Part shown: positions 9,060 to 18,798 of the stretch, one piece after another
Position numbering within the stretch: the first letter of the stretch is position 1
How the letters are laid out: every line of letters begins with the position of its first letter
NCBI RefSeq assembly: GCF_019740355.2
Contig: NZ_CP091819.1
Coordinates: forward strand, 4,092,001-4,156,000
Direction: 5' to 3'
Length of the DNA: 64,000 bases
Origin: Paracrocinitomix mangrovi
Lineage (GTDB): Bacteria > Bacteroidota > Bacteroidia > Flavobacteriales_D > Crocinitomicaceae
The notes under the pieces: model-generated
Databases searched by the model: none
Told to the model about the DNA's origin: nothing
What the model saw: the letters and a program-made list of their open reading frames with translations, nothing else
Translations under genes and position numbers: made by a program

Positions 9060-9108
9060 TCTTGAATCTTACCTTTTAACTCCTGTCTCTTGATTCTTGA
9101 CTCTCTAA
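9060..9108 (+). repeat. Degenerate CTTGATTCTTGACTC-type repeat
   Basis: The plus strand shows CTTGAATCTTACCTTTTAAC and then CTCTTGATTCTTGACTC in repeated register. The reverse complement of the 42410-42440 stretch contains ATCTTGATTCTTGGCTCT, which is clearly related. It abuts the 3' end of ribH. Confidence 0.55.
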
Positions 9109-9602
9109 GGTTCAAGTTCTTTTTGCAAGCCGATCATTTGCATACAGGCAACCGCACATTCAACTCCTTTGTTTCCATGCTTGCCTCCAGATCTGTCTAT
9201 TGATTGTTGCTTGGTATTGTCAGTTAACACACAAAATGAAACAGGTACTCCGTATTCTAATTGAACGTCCATGATGCCTTTGGTGGCTCCCTCGCAAACA
9301 AAATCAAAATGACGAGTTTCTCCCTGGATTACACATCCAATAGCAATTACGCCGTCCATTTCTTCGTCTGCCTCTAGCAACATTTGAGCTCCTAATGGCA
9401 ATTCAAAGGTTCCGGGTACAAATCTGATGATGATGTTGTCAGGCTCTACGCCATTTTCCAACAAGGTTTGTTCTGCTCCTTTAAGAAGGCCTAATGTAAT
9501 ATCATCATTCCATTGAGAAACGACAATTCCAACTCTGAATTTGGCTCCGTTAGGAACGCGGTCTCGTTGGTAATCTGAAAGATTTTTAAGGTAGGTGGCC
9601 AT
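9105..9602 (-). CDS. ribH: 6,7-dimethyl-8-ribityllumazine synthase
   Basis: Penultimate enzyme of riboflavin synthesis; condenses 5-amino-6-ribitylaminouracil with dihydroxybutanone phosphate. 165 residues. Visible are the substrate-binding strand VGIVVSQWNDDIT, the loop VPGTFELPLGAQ, and the catalytic region IAIGCVIQGETRHFDFVCEG containing the essential His, then GKHGNKGVECA near the C-terminus. The family assembles into 60-mers or pentamers. The ATG shares one base with the stop of the upstream TPR gene, so the two are probably co-translated. Confidence 0.96.
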   Translation of the reverse strand: MATYLKNLSDYQRDRVPNGAKFRVGIVVSQWNDDITLGLLKGAEQTLLENGVEPDNIIIRFVPGTFELPLGAQMLLEADEEMDGVIAIGCVIQGETRHFDFVCEGATKGIMDVQLEYGVPVSFCVLTDNTKQQSIDRSGGKHGNKGVECAVACMQMIGLQKELEP

Positions 9603-10270
9603 TATCCCTGAGCACGAGTAATGTACTTATCGATATCAGCAGCTACTGGCGCTTCTGGCCATTCGTCTTTGATTCTCTGATAAGCAACAACTGCATTCTC
9701 GTTATCCTCTAATTTCTCGTAAACCAAACCGGCTTTTTTCAAGAACATTGGAGAAGTAAATTCATTTGGCTCTCTGTCTGCTGCTTTTTCAAACATTTCA
9801 ACAGCATCTGAATATTGTTCTAACTCTACATAACAGTCTCCTTTAAGTCCGATAACTAAAGTACCTACCATCATGTCGTCAAAATCACAATCATCTAAAT
9901 AAGAAAGTGCCTCGTCCCACTGACCTTTTTCCATAGCATGAGTTCCTAAAGCATAAGAAGCGATTTCTCCTGCAGGAGTTCCATCATATTCACTGGCAAT
10001 GTCAATGAAGCCCATAATTTGGTCATTACCTTGATAAGCCAATTCTGTTGTATCTCCTTCTTCATAAAGATAAAATGCATCCCAATAAACGTCTTGAGAC
10101 TCTTCAACCTTAGGTTCAACAACAAATTTTTGATAGACAATGATTCCTACTATGAATACAATCAATACCCCACCAGCTATCATCAACGGTCTTTTGTACT
10201 TATCAAAAAAGTTCTCAGTTGCCGTTAAATTGGTCAGTTCGTCTTGTGTAGCTTCCTTCTTCTTTGCCAT
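9602..10270 (-). CDS. Membrane-anchored tetratricopeptide repeat protein (YfgM-like)
   Basis: 222 residues from the ATG giving MAKKKEATQDELTN; an upstream in-frame start would add eight residues without homology support. One membrane segment (about residues 30-50, LMIAGGVLIVFIVGIIVYQKF) anchors a C-terminal domain with TPR units, for example SYALGTHAMEKGQWDEALSY, GLKGDCYVELEQYSDAVEMF and KAGLVYEKLEDNENAVVAYQ. The layout is that of YfgM/YbgF-like periplasmic TPR proteins. In Flavobacteriales this gene commonly precedes ribH. Its partner is unknown; a role in envelope protein folding or assembly is inference. Confidence 0.8.
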   Translation of the reverse strand: MAKKKEATQDELTNLTATENFFDKYKRPLMIAGGVLIVFIVGIIVYQKFVVEPKVEESQDVYWDAFYLYEEGDTTELAYQGNDQIMGFIDIASEYDGTPAGEIASYALGTHAMEKGQWDEALSYLDDCDFDDMMVGTLVIGLKGDCYVELEQYSDAVEMFEKAADREPNEFTSPMFLKKAGLVYEKLEDNENAVVAYQRIKDEWPEAPVAADIDKYITRAQG

Positions 10271-10365
10271 GGTTTTATTAAATAATGAGTGCAAAAATAA
10301 TTTTTTTTAGTCAAATTGATATAAAATCATGAATTTTGTATGCTTTGTTTTAAAAGCCGACAAAC

Positions 10366-11724
10366 TTGAAACTTATCTTAAAAGCATTACCATACCTTCA
10401 AATCATTGTGCTAGGCCTGTGTATAGGCTTAATTGGATTTGAAACTGAGCGAGAAAATTTCTTGCAATTCATTTTACTTTATTTACTCGCTTTTCAAGCT
10501 TTTTATTACATCTGGCTGAATAAGCAAGAGTGGAAATTCAAGCATTTTGTCATCTTAGCCGTTGCTATAAGGCTGGTTCTTATTGCCGCTATGCCTGAAT
10601 TATCAAATGATTTTTTCAGATTTATTTGGGATGGAGAGCTTATGGCAAGTGGAATTAATCCTTACGCACATACTCCGAATGAATTAATTTCTCAAGGACC
10701 TATTTATAGTAATCCGCATATGCGCATGCTGTTTCATGGAATGGGGGAGTTGTCACAGGCTAATTATACTTGTTATCCGGTTTTTAATCAAATGTTCTTT
10801 TACATTCCCGCTAAAATGACTGATAGCATTCCCGCTTTTGTGATAACATTAAAATTGGTGATGATTTTGGCTGATATAGGTGCTATTTACATTGGTAAAA
10901 AGATTTTGGAACACCTCAATAAGCCCACTCATCTGATATGGATTTATGCCCTTAATCCACTTGTGATTCTTGAATTTACGGGTAATCTTCATTTTGAAGG
11001 AGTGATGATATTTTTTACTCTTTTAGCTATTTATTATGTTTTGATCAAGAAATGGCTAATGGGAGCTGTGTTTTTAGGGATTGCTGTGCAAATAAAGTTG
11101 ATTCCATTGATGCTATTGCCTTTCTTTATGAAACACTTAAAGTGGAGAAATTCACTGGGATTTGTAGCTATGACAGGTGTAGTAGTTTTAACTGTAGGTG
11201 CTATGATGATTAACGCTCAGTTCTACAATAATTTCATGCAATCAATTGATTTGTATTTCCATTCGTTTCAGTTTAACGGCAGTATTGCATTTTTACTTAA
11301 AGAGATTACCATGGCTACTAAAGGATGGGATGGTATTCATTTTTATGGTCCGTTTTTAAAATATTTATCGCTACTCGGAATTGTTGCGGTTGCAGCTTTT
11401 AAAAATTATAAAGGCGAACAATACCTGTTCACTGCCATGATGTTTGGTATTACCATCTACTATGCTTTAGGGACAACAGTTCATCCATGGTATGTGACAT
11501 TTATTTTGGTCTTATCAATTTTTACCAGATATAAGTTTGCATTGGTGTGGTCATTCATGGTAATGTTGTCTTATGCGGCATATGACAATCCGGAGTTCAG
11601 AGAGAACGGACTTTTGATAATCGCAGAATATGTTGTAGTTTATGGAGTGATGCTCTATGAGATTTTCAAAAACACAGATAAAACTAACTTTGCACTGAAC
11701 TTGAAAACTTTTTTTTCTAATTAA
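10366..11724 (+). CDS. GT-C fold glycosyltransferase-like membrane protein (mannosyltransferase-type)
   Basis: 452 residues with ten or more hydrophobic helices. The key motif is DFFRFIWDGELMASGINPYAH (quoted in part; about residues 85-105): an acidic residue after the first helix and an xPYAxxP loop, as in polyprenol-phosphate-mannose-dependent transferases. It probably adds a sugar to a lipid or glycan on the outer face of the inner membrane. The start is TTG at 10366: an in-frame stop lies at 10351 and no ATG occurs before residue 80. Its stop overlaps the next ATG by one base, which begins a four-gene run to bioA. Confidence 0.75.
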   Translation: MKLILKALPYLQIIVLGLCIGLIGFETERENFLQFILLYLLAFQAFYYIWLNKQEWKFKHFVILAVAIRLVLIAAMPELSNDFFRFIWDGELMASGINPYAHTPNELISQGPIYSNPHMRMLFHGMGELSQANYTCYPVFNQMFFYIPAKMTDSIPAFVITLKLVMILADIGAIYIGKKILEHLNKPTHLIWIYALNPLVILEFTGNLHFEGVMIFFTLLAIYYVLIKKWLMGAVFLGIAVQIKLIPLMLLPFFMKHLKWRNSLGFVAMTGVVVLTVGAMMINAQFYNNFMQSIDLYFHSFQFNGSIAFLLKEITMATKGWDGIHFYGPFLKYLSLLGIVAVAAFKNYKGEQYLFTAMMFGITIYYALGTTVHPWYVTFILVLSIFTRYKFALVWSFMVMLSYAAYDNPEFRENGLLIIAEYVVVYGVMLYEIFKNTDKTNFALNLKTFFSN

Positions 11725-12242
11725 TGTCAGAAGATCTACACATACCCGTCAATAAAAAGCGACTCACTTTACAGATGATTGCTTTTAGCGTAATTGGAAT
11801 TGTAATTCTGATTGTATGCTTTGGATTAGGTGAAAGCATGAAAAATGTTGAATGGGTTTGGAAAGGTGCAGGGATTGTAGCTTGCTTATTAGCAGTAGTA
11901 GCTGCCGGAGCTAAGGCCAGACTGCGATTTGATCCAAAAGCAGGTTTAAGAATAGATGCTGAAGGAATCCATGATTATACTTCAGATATTGGCGTAGGTC
12001 TGGTAAAATGGAAAGATATTAAAGACATAGATATTGATATGTCATTGCATTTGGATATGTTGATAGTCATGGTGAAAAATGAAAGTGATATCGTTCATCA
12101 TGCTAAAAACAAGGCCATTGAAAGATTATTAAAACAGAATATACAACAATTCAAAACGCCGGTTGTAATAGAAATAAAACAGCTGGATTGTACCACAGAA
12201 GAATTGATTGAAGTAATTGACAAAAGATTAAAACGAAAATGA
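11724..12242 (+). CDS. STM3941-like membrane protein
   Basis: 172 residues. Two hydrophobic helices lie at about 17-36 and 45-65. They are followed by a soluble beta-rich domain with RIDAEGIHDYTSDIGVGLVKW and then WKDIKDIDI. This two-helix plus PH-like layout matches the STM3941 family, whose function is unknown. It overlaps the neighbours on both sides (1 base upstream; 4 bases, ATGA, downstream), so it is part of the operon with bshB1. Confidence 0.7.
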   Translation: MSEDLHIPVNKKRLTLQMIAFSVIGIVILIVCFGLGESMKNVEWVWKGAGIVACLLAVVAAGAKARLRFDPKAGLRIDAEGIHDYTSDIGVGLVKWKDIKDIDIDMSLHLDMLIVMVKNESDIVHHAKNKAIERLLKQNIQQFKTPVVIEIKQLDCTTEELIEVIDKRLKRK

Positions 12243-12955
12243 AATTAGACATTCTGGCAATTGCCGCACACCCTGATGATGCTGAATTAGGAGTGTCAGG
12301 AACACTTATTAAAGCCAAGAAAAGCGGAAAGAAAGTAGGAATTCTGGATTTGACCAGAGGTGAATTAGGAACAAGAGGAACTGCAGAGTTAAGAGATCAG
12401 GAAGCGTCAGATGCTTCAGATTTAATGAACCTGGATTTTAGAGTGAATCTTGGAATGGCGGATGGATTTTTTGAAAATGTCAGACAAAATCAAATGCTCA
12501 TCATTGAACAGTTGAGAAAGTTTCAGCCGGATGTTGTATTTATCAATGCACCTCATGATAGACATCCTGATCATGGTAAAGCTGCAGCTTTGGCAAAAGA
12601 TGCATGTTTTTTATCAGGATTACCTAAAATAAAAACAGCATTGAATGATGTAAAGCAAGAAGCCTGGAGACCTAGAGCTGTTTATCATTACATTCAGGAT
12701 TATTATATAAAACCGGATGTTGTAGTTGATATTTCGGATGTAGTAGAGGCTAAAATTGAAGCGATAAAGGCATACAAAACTCAATTCTATGATCCCGAAA
12801 GCAAAGAACCTTTAACCCCAATATCAGGAGAAGAGTTTTTTGATGTTTTAAAAGGACGTTGGAGAGATTTTGGAAGATACATTGGTGCAGAGTTCGCAGA
12901 AGGGTTTGTTTTCACCAGGCCTGCCGGAGTTAAGGATATTACCGATTTGATTTAA
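12239..12955 (+). CDS. bshB1: Bacillithiol biosynthesis N-acetylglucosaminylmalate deacetylase
   Basis: Zinc-dependent LmbE/PIG-L family deacetylase that removes acetyl from GlcNAc-malate, the second step of bacillithiol synthesis. 238 residues. The metal motif AAHPDDAELGVSGTL is at the N-terminus, the TRGELGTRGT loop follows, and the third metal ligand is in INAPHDRHPDHGKA (about residue 106-116). The C-terminal FFDVLKGRWRDFGRYIGAEFAEGF matches BshB1. Glycosyltransferase BshA and BshC are not in the window. Bacillithiol is the usual low-molecular-weight thiol in these bacteria. Confidence 0.93.
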   Translation: MKLDILAIAAHPDDAELGVSGTLIKAKKSGKKVGILDLTRGELGTRGTAELRDQEASDASDLMNLDFRVNLGMADGFFENVRQNQMLIIEQLRKFQPDVVFINAPHDRHPDHGKAAALAKDACFLSGLPKIKTALNDVKQEAWRPRAVYHYIQDYYIKPDVVVDISDVVEAKIEAIKAYKTQFYDPESKEPLTPISGEEFFDVLKGRWRDFGRYIGAEFAEGFVFTRPAGVKDITDLI

Positions 12956-14238
12956 TGTCTTTATTAGAAAAAGATAAAAAATACGTTTGGCATCCTTTCA
13001 CCCAGGCCAGCCTATCTCCGGATTTAATTCCGGTTGTTAAAGCAGAAGGAGTTTGGGTTATTGATGAAAAAGGCAATAAATATATAGATGCCAATTCTAG
13101 TTGGTGGACGGTTTTACATGGACACGGTAATCAACAAATCATAGACGGAATAACCAAGCAGATCAACAGTTTGGATCACATTATTTTTGCGGGAGCTACA
13201 CATCCTAAAGCTGTTGAAATAGCAGAACGATTGGTGGAATTGTTACCGGGAAATTTTAGTAAAGCATTTTTTTCAGATAATGGGTCTACAGCTATTGAGG
13301 TGGCTATTAAGATGGTTTATCAGTATTGGCACAATAAATCAGTAAAAAAAGGCAAGTTTTTAGCTATTGAAGGAGCTTATCACGGAGATACCTTTGGCGC
13401 CATGAGTGTAGGGGAGAGGGACTTTTTTAACAAGCCATTTGAGCACTTGTTTTTTGATGTAGATTATCTTCCATTTCCCACAAAAGAAAATGCAAATGAT
13501 GTTTTGTCATTGGCTAAAAAGTTAATGGCAGAAGGAAATTATGCCGGTTTTATTTTTGAGCCATTGGTTCAAGGTGCTGCGGGGATGAGGATTTATGATG
13601 CTGAAGTATTGAATGAATTGATCAAATTGGCCAAAGCCAATGATGTTATTACGATAGCGGATGAAGTAATGACGGGGTTTTACAGATTAGGAACCATGTT
13701 TGCACTTGATCAAATTGAAGAGGAAGTTGATATTGTTTGTTTATCAAAAGGATTGACTGGAGGAGTGATGGCTATGGGGTTAACCATTACTACCGAAGCA
13801 ATATTTGAAGCATTTAAAGGAGATGATTTAGCCAAAGCCTTTTTGCATGGACATTCGTTTACCGGAAATCCAATTGCTTCAGCAGCCGCATGTGCTTCTT
13901 TGGGTGTTTTATTGACAGAAGAGAGCAAATCAAAAGTGGCAATGATCTCTGAAATGCATGCTCAAATCTGTGAGCTATGGAAAGGTAAAAAAGGAATTAG
14001 AGATATTGGAAGTAAAGGAACTATCCTTAGAATTGATGTTGATGTAGATACCAAGGCGAGTTATTTTTCTTCGTTAAGGTATGAGGCGTATCAATATTTT
14101 TTAGAAAATGGAATCTTAATAAGACCCTTAGGTAATGTGATATTTGTTAATCCTCCTTATTGTATTTCAAAAGAAGAATTGCAGCACATTTACCATCATA
14201 TTGATTTGTTTATTGAACGAATCCAAAAGTCTAAATAA
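12955..14238 (+). CDS. bioA: Adenosylmethionine-8-amino-7-oxononanoate aminotransferase
   Basis: PLP enzyme of biotin synthesis that makes 7,8-diaminopelargonate with S-adenosylmethionine as amino donor. 427 residues. Markers: WHPFTQ near the start, FFSDNGSTAIEVAIKM (PLP phosphate site, about residue 110), AYHGDTFGAMS, the Asp in ITIADEVMTGFYRLG (about residue 235), and the PLP lysine in VCLSKGLTGG (about residue 264). No other bio genes are adjacent. It overlaps bshB1 by one base. birA, whose substrate needs biotin, is elsewhere in the window (40119). Confidence 0.96.
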   Translation: MSLLEKDKKYVWHPFTQASLSPDLIPVVKAEGVWVIDEKGNKYIDANSSWWTVLHGHGNQQIIDGITKQINSLDHIIFAGATHPKAVEIAERLVELLPGNFSKAFFSDNGSTAIEVAIKMVYQYWHNKSVKKGKFLAIEGAYHGDTFGAMSVGERDFFNKPFEHLFFDVDYLPFPTKENANDVLSLAKKLMAEGNYAGFIFEPLVQGAAGMRIYDAEVLNELIKLAKANDVITIADEVMTGFYRLGTMFALDQIEEEVDIVCLSKGLTGGVMAMGLTITTEAIFEAFKGDDLAKAFLHGHSFTGNPIASAAACASLGVLLTEESKSKVAMISEMHAQICELWKGKKGIRDIGSKGTILRIDVDVDTKASYFSSLRYEAYQYFLENGILIRPLGNVIFVNPPYCISKEELQHIYHHIDLFIERIQKSK

Positions 14239-14270
14239 AAAAAATCCCGTCCTTATTAAAGAACGGGATT
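14237..14270 (-). terminator. Intrinsic terminator for the 14291-15028 gene
   Basis: Stem AATCCCGT (14243-14250) pairs with ACGGGATT (14263-14270) across a 12-base loop. The A-run at 14237-14244 becomes a T-tract on the minus strand, right after the hairpin, so it mainly terminates the minus-strand gene. It may also stop bioA transcripts weakly. Confidence 0.8.
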
Positions 14271-14290
14271 CACTTCATTTTATAATTTTC

Positions 14291-15028
14291 TTAGTTGATC
14301 ACTTCGTCATAGTAAGCCATGAACTCACTGTCATGCTCTAACCATTGTTTTACTCTTCCAAGTAACTCAACAGCATCATCTTTCAATCTCATCACCTGGA
14401 TTTTAGCTTTACAGTAAACTAAAACTCCAACTTTCAACATTTCAAAATCAATTGATCTCCAATTTTCAACGCTTTGAATTGCGTCTAATTTCTCCCATGC
14501 CTCTTTTTCAGTGATTTTACCACCTGATTTATCATTTTCCATGTATTGTGCTCCAGCTTTCAAGAAATATGATCCAACATCATCTTTAGCAAATCTGTGC
14601 AACTTGGCAATTGCTCCCATCAATTTCATGTATGCTTCTTCAGCAACAAGGTTTTTGATATCTTCAACTACTGCAATCTTTAAATCAGTGAAAAATCCTA
14701 AGTTGTCCTGAACAACAGAAGTTCCTGCACGCTCATCTTTTTTGATACAGTTTCCAGCAAATCTGATCGCATCATTAAAAGCTTTTGGAAACTTGTCCTT
14801 CCACTTTTGATCTTTAGACATTTCAAAGTTGCATTTTGCCAAATACAAGTAAGGCAAGGCGTCACTTTTAGTTTCGTCTTTTTGCGTATATTTTTCTGCA
14901 GTCTTTAACAACTTTTCATAATCCCCATCTGCATAATAGATTACTAGATCGTCGTATTCAGGCGGCTGTGCATTTGCGTTGATTACAAATCCAACCAAAA
15001 GACATGTTAGTAATACTAATTTTTTCAT
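14291..15028 (-). CDS. Secreted alpha-helical protein of unknown function
   Basis: 245 residues from the ATG giving MKKLVLLTCLLVGFVINANA, a clear signal peptide with cleavage after ANA. An upstream in-frame start would add nine residues (MMNRKNNIT). The mature part is helical with TPR-like spacing (YYADGDYEKLLKTAEKYTQ, ALPYLYLAKCNFEMSKDQKW) and a CAGNCIKKDER-like stretch. No catalytic motif is seen. It is a monocistronic gene with its own terminator, probably periplasmic. Confidence 0.7.
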   Translation of the reverse strand: MKKLVLLTCLLVGFVINANAQPPEYDDLVIYYADGDYEKLLKTAEKYTQKDETKSDALPYLYLAKCNFEMSKDQKWKDKFPKAFNDAIRFAGNCIKKDERAGTSVVQDNLGFFTDLKIAVVEDIKNLVAEEAYMKLMGAIAKLHRFAKDDVGSYFLKAGAQYMENDKSGGKITEKEAWEKLDAIQSVENWRSIDFEMLKVGVLVYCKAKIQVMRLKDDAVELLGRVKQWLEHDSEFMAYYDEVIN

Positions 15029-15131
15029 TGTGATATTATTTTTTCGATTCATCATTGATTCCCCCTATTAAACTCAAAATTGATGCCGAAAGTTTCATAT
15101 CGGCGAAATTAAGAAAAATTTAACAAGATTG

Positions 15132-17294
15132 TTAATCATAATACTTTAGCATAATATTAAGTATTTCAATGGCTGCAGACGATATTTTGGTACCGGGACC
15201 AAAAATTCCCATTACACCTGCATTATATAAATATTGATAGTCTTGTTGAGGTATTACACCACCCGCAACTACCATTATATCTTCTCTATCTTTTTTCTTT
15301 AATTCCTCAATTACCTGGGGAACCAATGTTTTATGTCCTGCAGCTAAAGAACTAACTCCTATGATGTGTACATCATTTTCAATGGCTTGTTTAACTACTT
15401 CTTGCGGAGTTTGGAATAAAGGCCCAATATCAACATCAAATCCAATGTCGGCAAATGAAGTAGAGATAACTTTTGCACCTCTGTCATGGCCATCTTGTCC
15501 CATTTTAGCTACCATGATACGTGGTCTTCTACCTTCTAACTTAGTAAATTTCTCTACTAATTCTTTAGCTTCAATAAAGTCTTTGTCTTGCATGGCTTCT
15601 GTTGAATAAACTCCTGAAATTGATCTTATAGTAGCTTGATATCTGCCAAAAGCATCTTCCATTGCGTCTGATATCTCTCCTAAAGAAGCTCTTTTTCTGG
15701 CACAATCAACTGCTAAGTGTAGCAAATTGGCATTGATATCCCTTTCTCTATCTGGATTGGATTTAATTTCATGAGCCAAGGCTTTTAGCTTATTTAAAGC
15801 TTCTTGCACTTCTGCTTCATTTCTGTTTGCACGTAATTTCTTTAATCCTGCAATTTGATCTTGTCTTACTTTGGTGTTGTCAATTTCAAGAATTTCAATT
15901 TCATCTTCTTTTTCTAATTGATATCTGTTTACACCAACAATAACGTCATTTCCTGAATCAATTCTGGCTTGCTTTCTAGCAGCTGCTTCCTCAATTCTCA
16001 TTTTAGGAATTCCGGATTCAATCGCTTTCGCCATTCCTCCTAATTCCTCAACTTCTTGAATATGTTCCCAGGCCTTATGAGCAATTTCTTCTGTAAGTTT
16101 TTCTACATAATAGGATCCTCCCCAAGGGTCAATAGCATGAGTAATACCTGTTTCTTCCTGCAAGTAGATTTGCGTATTTCTGGCAATTCTGGCAGAAAAA
16201 TCTGTAGGTAGTGCAATGGCTTCGTCTAAAGCGTTTGTATGTAAAGACTGTGTTCCTCCAAAAGCTGCGGCTAATGCCTCAATACAAGTTCTGGCTACAT
16301 TGTTATATGGATCTTGCTCCGTTAAACTCCAACCAGAAGTTTGACAATGCGTTCTTAGTGCCATTGATTTTGTATTCTTCGGATCGAATTGTTTTACCAA
16401 TTTGGCCCAAATCATTCTGGCTGCACGCATTTTAGCAATCTCCATAAAATGATTCATTCCAATTCCCCAAAAGAAAGAAAGTCTTGGAGCAAATACATCA
16501 ATATCCATCCCGGATTTTACTCCTGTACGAATATATTCCAGTCCATCTGCCAAGGTGTATGCCAATTCTAAATCTGCGGTAGCACCTGCTTCTTGCATGT
16601 GGTAACCTGAAATAGATATTGAATTAAATTTTGGCATTAATTCAGATGTGTACTTAAAAATATCTGCAATAATGGCCATTGAATACTGTGGAGGATAGAT
16701 ATAAGTGTTTCTCACCATGAATTCCTTGAGGATATCATTTTGAATGGTACCCGCCAATTCTTCTGGTTTAACACCTTGCTCTTCTGCCGCAACTATGTAA
16801 AATGCCATAATCGGAATAACAGCACCGTTCATGGTCATTGAAACAGACATTTTATCCAAAGGAATTTGATCAAACAAAACCTTCATGTCTTCTACAGAAT
16901 CAATCGCCACACCTGCTTTACCAACATCACCAACAACACGCTCATGATCTGAATCGTATCCACGGTGTGTGGCAAGGTCAAATGCAACAGAAAGTCCTTT
17001 TTGCCCTGCTGCTAAATTTCTTCTGTAAAATGCATTGGATTCCTCAGCCGTTGAAAATCCCGCGTACTGTCTAATTGTCCAGGGACGCATAGTGTACATT
17101 GTTGAATAGGGACCTCTTAAATAAGGAGCTATACCCGAAACAAATCCAAGGTGTTCTGCATTTTTAATATCAACAGCTGCATATTTTGACTTGATGTCAA
17201 TTTGTTCAGCAGTTTTAAAAGTCGACTCGGTTTGATCTTTAGATACTTCCTGAGCCGGTTGTAGCTCTATGTGATCAAACGTTACTCTGCTCAT
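15132..17294 (-). CDS. mutB: Methylmalonyl-CoA mutase, large (catalytic) subunit
   Basis: Adenosylcobalamin enzyme interconverting methylmalonyl-CoA and succinyl-CoA. 720 residues, normal for the alpha subunit. The N-terminal TIM barrel carries [20 protein letters not shown] (about residue 60-79), [17 protein letters not shown], and [19 protein letters not shown]. The C-terminal B12 domain has [10 protein letters not shown] (about residue 600), whose His ligates cobalt, and GVSSLAAGH and VVAGGVIP for the nucleotide loop. It overlaps mutA by 20 bases, so the heterodimer is made from one transcript. Confidence 0.97.
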   Translation of the reverse strand: MSRVTFDHIELQPAQEVSKDQTESTFKTAEQIDIKSKYAAVDIKNAEHLGFVSGIAPYLRGPYSTMYTMRPWTIRQYAGFSTAEESNAFYRRNLAAGQKGLSVAFDLATHRGYDSDHERVVGDVGKAGVAIDSVEDMKVLFDQIPLDKMSVSMTMNGAVIPIMAFYIVAAEEQGVKPEELAGTIQNDILKEFMVRNTYIYPPQYSMAIIADIFKYTSELMPKFNSISISGYHMQEAGATADLELAYTLADGLEYIRTGVKSGMDIDVFAPRLSFFWGIGMNHFMEIAKMRAARMIWAKLVKQFDPKNTKSMALRTHCQTSGWSLTEQDPYNNVARTCIEALAAAFGGTQSLHTNALDEAIALPTDFSARIARNTQIYLQEETGITHAIDPWGGSYYVEKLTEEIAHKAWEHIQEVEELGGMAKAIESGIPKMRIEEAAARKQARIDSGNDVIVGVNRYQLEKEDEIEILEIDNTKVRQDQIAGLKKLRANRNEAEVQEALNKLKALAHEIKSNPDRERDINANLLHLAVDCARKRASLGEISDAMEDAFGRYQATIRSISGVYSTEAMQDKDFIEAKELVEKFTKLEGRRPRIMVAKMGQDGHDRGAKVISTSFADIGFDVDIGPLFQTPQEVVKQAIENDVHIIGVSSLAAGHKTLVPQVIEELKKKDREDIMVVAGGVIPQQDYQYLYNAGVMGIFGPGTKISSAAIEILNIMLKYYD

Positions 17295-18594
17295 GTAATT
17301 CTTTTTTAAAGTGGCCTTCTAATTTGAATGTTTGTAATGACTTGAAAGTAACCCCATCTTCATTTTCTGAAGGGTTCACATCTTTCCAATCTTCCAAAGT
17401 AGAAGGATATTTATTTACGCCTAAAAAGGTCAATTTTCCGTTGTTTAATTGTTCAATCAAATAAGTTCTGTTAGAAGCTATAGCGTCTTGAATGAAATTG
17501 GTTTCAACTGCTTTTATCAATCCGCCTTTTTGTTCTATAGATTTGAACAATTCCCATGCTTTTTCAGCAATTATTTGACACAAGGTATTTACAAAGTAAG
17601 ATCCTTCAGCTGCGTCTTCTACCTTATCTAAATACGATTCTTCTCTTAACAATAATGAGATGTTTTTAGCCATTCTGTTGTACAACTCGCTTTGTTCATC
17701 ATGAGGGTGAATTGTCAATACATCACAACCTCCAATAATAGCGGACATTGCTTGTGTTGTCTGTCTTAGTAGATTATTGTTGCTATCATTAACAGCAGCA
17801 AATCTGTCACTGTTAGTTGCATAAATGGTGATGACTTCGCTTTTAAAATTGCTGTCATAAGCCTTGAAGATATGCTCAATCAAATATCTCATCACCTTGT
17901 ACTTGGCAATATTTACAAAGTAGTTATTGGTGATAGATAGCTCTATCACAATTGATTTATTGATAGTGGCTAAGTCAATACCGGTATCATACAATACTTG
18001 AATGTATTCATTTAAATGATTGGCTGTAAAAGCTAATTCCTGAACAGTTGATGCTCCAGAGTTTCCGTACAACGCTCCATTCACCCAAATGTTTTGATGA
18101 GCTTGCTGTGCTTTAAAAAAGTCTGTAAAATCTGACAATTGATTTTTCCATTCTCCGTTAGCGATTCCTTGAGCAATTATATCAAAGTTGAGACGAATAC
18201 TGTTCTCTCCTTTAAAGTTGATTGCTGCATCTTTGTTGTCAAATTCAACATCTGCATCAATGAATTCAAAGCCAACTTTGTCAACAGATTTTTCAAATGA
18301 TGCCTGATCTTGATAATTTAACCCCAAACAATCTATCCCCTCGTTTAAATCTCTTAATATTTCCTTGTTATCAGAAGTTGCATAGAATTTTCTAGTCTTC
18401 CAATTAGCGTGCTTTTTTACAAGCGGAAATCTAATTTGTTTGGCTTCTTCAGGGTTTTGAAAAGCATTTATTGTTATTTCTTTCTCAGCTGCAAATAGTA
18501 AAACATCAAGAGGCTTGCCTTTAAGATCTTTCTCTATCTGTTCAACCCATTTTGAATATTCAACAGCTTTAAAATTGTCAAATAATTTTTCCAT
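17275..18594 (-). CDS. mutA: Methylmalonyl-CoA mutase, small subunit
   Basis: 439 residues. It resembles the catalytic subunit barrel ([73 protein letters not shown]) but stops before any B12 domain: no DxHxxG motif is present, as expected for this non-cobalamin-binding partner. ATG at 18594 is preferred over a GTG at 18597. A TAnnTTTG element (TAAATTTG, 18607-18600) ends only five bases before this ATG, which would give a leaderless message. Confidence 0.93.
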   Translation of the reverse strand: MEKLFDNFKAVEYSKWVEQIEKDLKGKPLDVLLFAAEKEITINAFQNPEEAKQIRFPLVKKHANWKTRKFYATSDNKEILRDLNEGIDCLGLNYQDQASFEKSVDKVGFEFIDADVEFDNKDAAINFKGENSIRLNFDIIAQGIANGEWKNQLSDFTDFFKAQQAHQNIWVNGALYGNSGASTVQELAFTANHLNEYIQVLYDTGIDLATINKSIVIELSITNNYFVNIAKYKVMRYLIEHIFKAYDSNFKSEVITIYATNSDRFAAVNDSNNNLLRQTTQAMSAIIGGCDVLTIHPHDEQSELYNRMAKNISLLLREESYLDKVEDAAEGSYFVNTLCQIIAEKAWELFKSIEQKGGLIKAVETNFIQDAIASNRTYLIEQLNNGKLTFLGVNKYPSTLEDWKDVNPSENEDGVTFKSLQTFKLEGHFKKELHEQSNV

Positions 18595-18621
18595 CACTAC
18601 AAATTTACTTGAATTTCCCTT

Positions 18622-18798
18622 TTACAGATAATCCTTCAGAATCTTAATTAAAATACCCAGGATTCCGCATCCCATTATTGTTCCTGTAAAAAAGTATCTC
18701 CAAAATGAATATCCATTTTTTTTAACTACCAATCCGGTTATCAAGCCAATAAATAATCCACCTAATGAAATGATTAAAGCAGCAGTAAGATTGCTCAT
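18622..18798 (-). CDS. Small two-span membrane protein, 58 aa
   Basis: ATG at 18798 to TAA at 18622-18624. The protein starts MSNLTAALIISLGGLFIGLI and continues with a short basic loop (VVKKNGYSFWR) and a second hydrophobic stretch (YFFTGTIMGCGILGILI), ending KILKDYL. Two helices of about 20 residues each are separated by a positively charged turn. Its ATG overlaps the mazG stop (TAATG), so translation is probably coupled to mazG. I do not recognise the family. Confidence 0.7.
   Translation of the reverse strand: MSNLTAALIISLGGLFIGLITGLVVKKNGYSFWRYFFTGTIMGCGILGILIKILKDYL

Noticed and set aside
14237-14270. Terminator for bioA
   Set aside because: The T-tract is on the minus strand; on the plus strand the hairpin is followed by CACTTC, so it mainly serves the minus gene.
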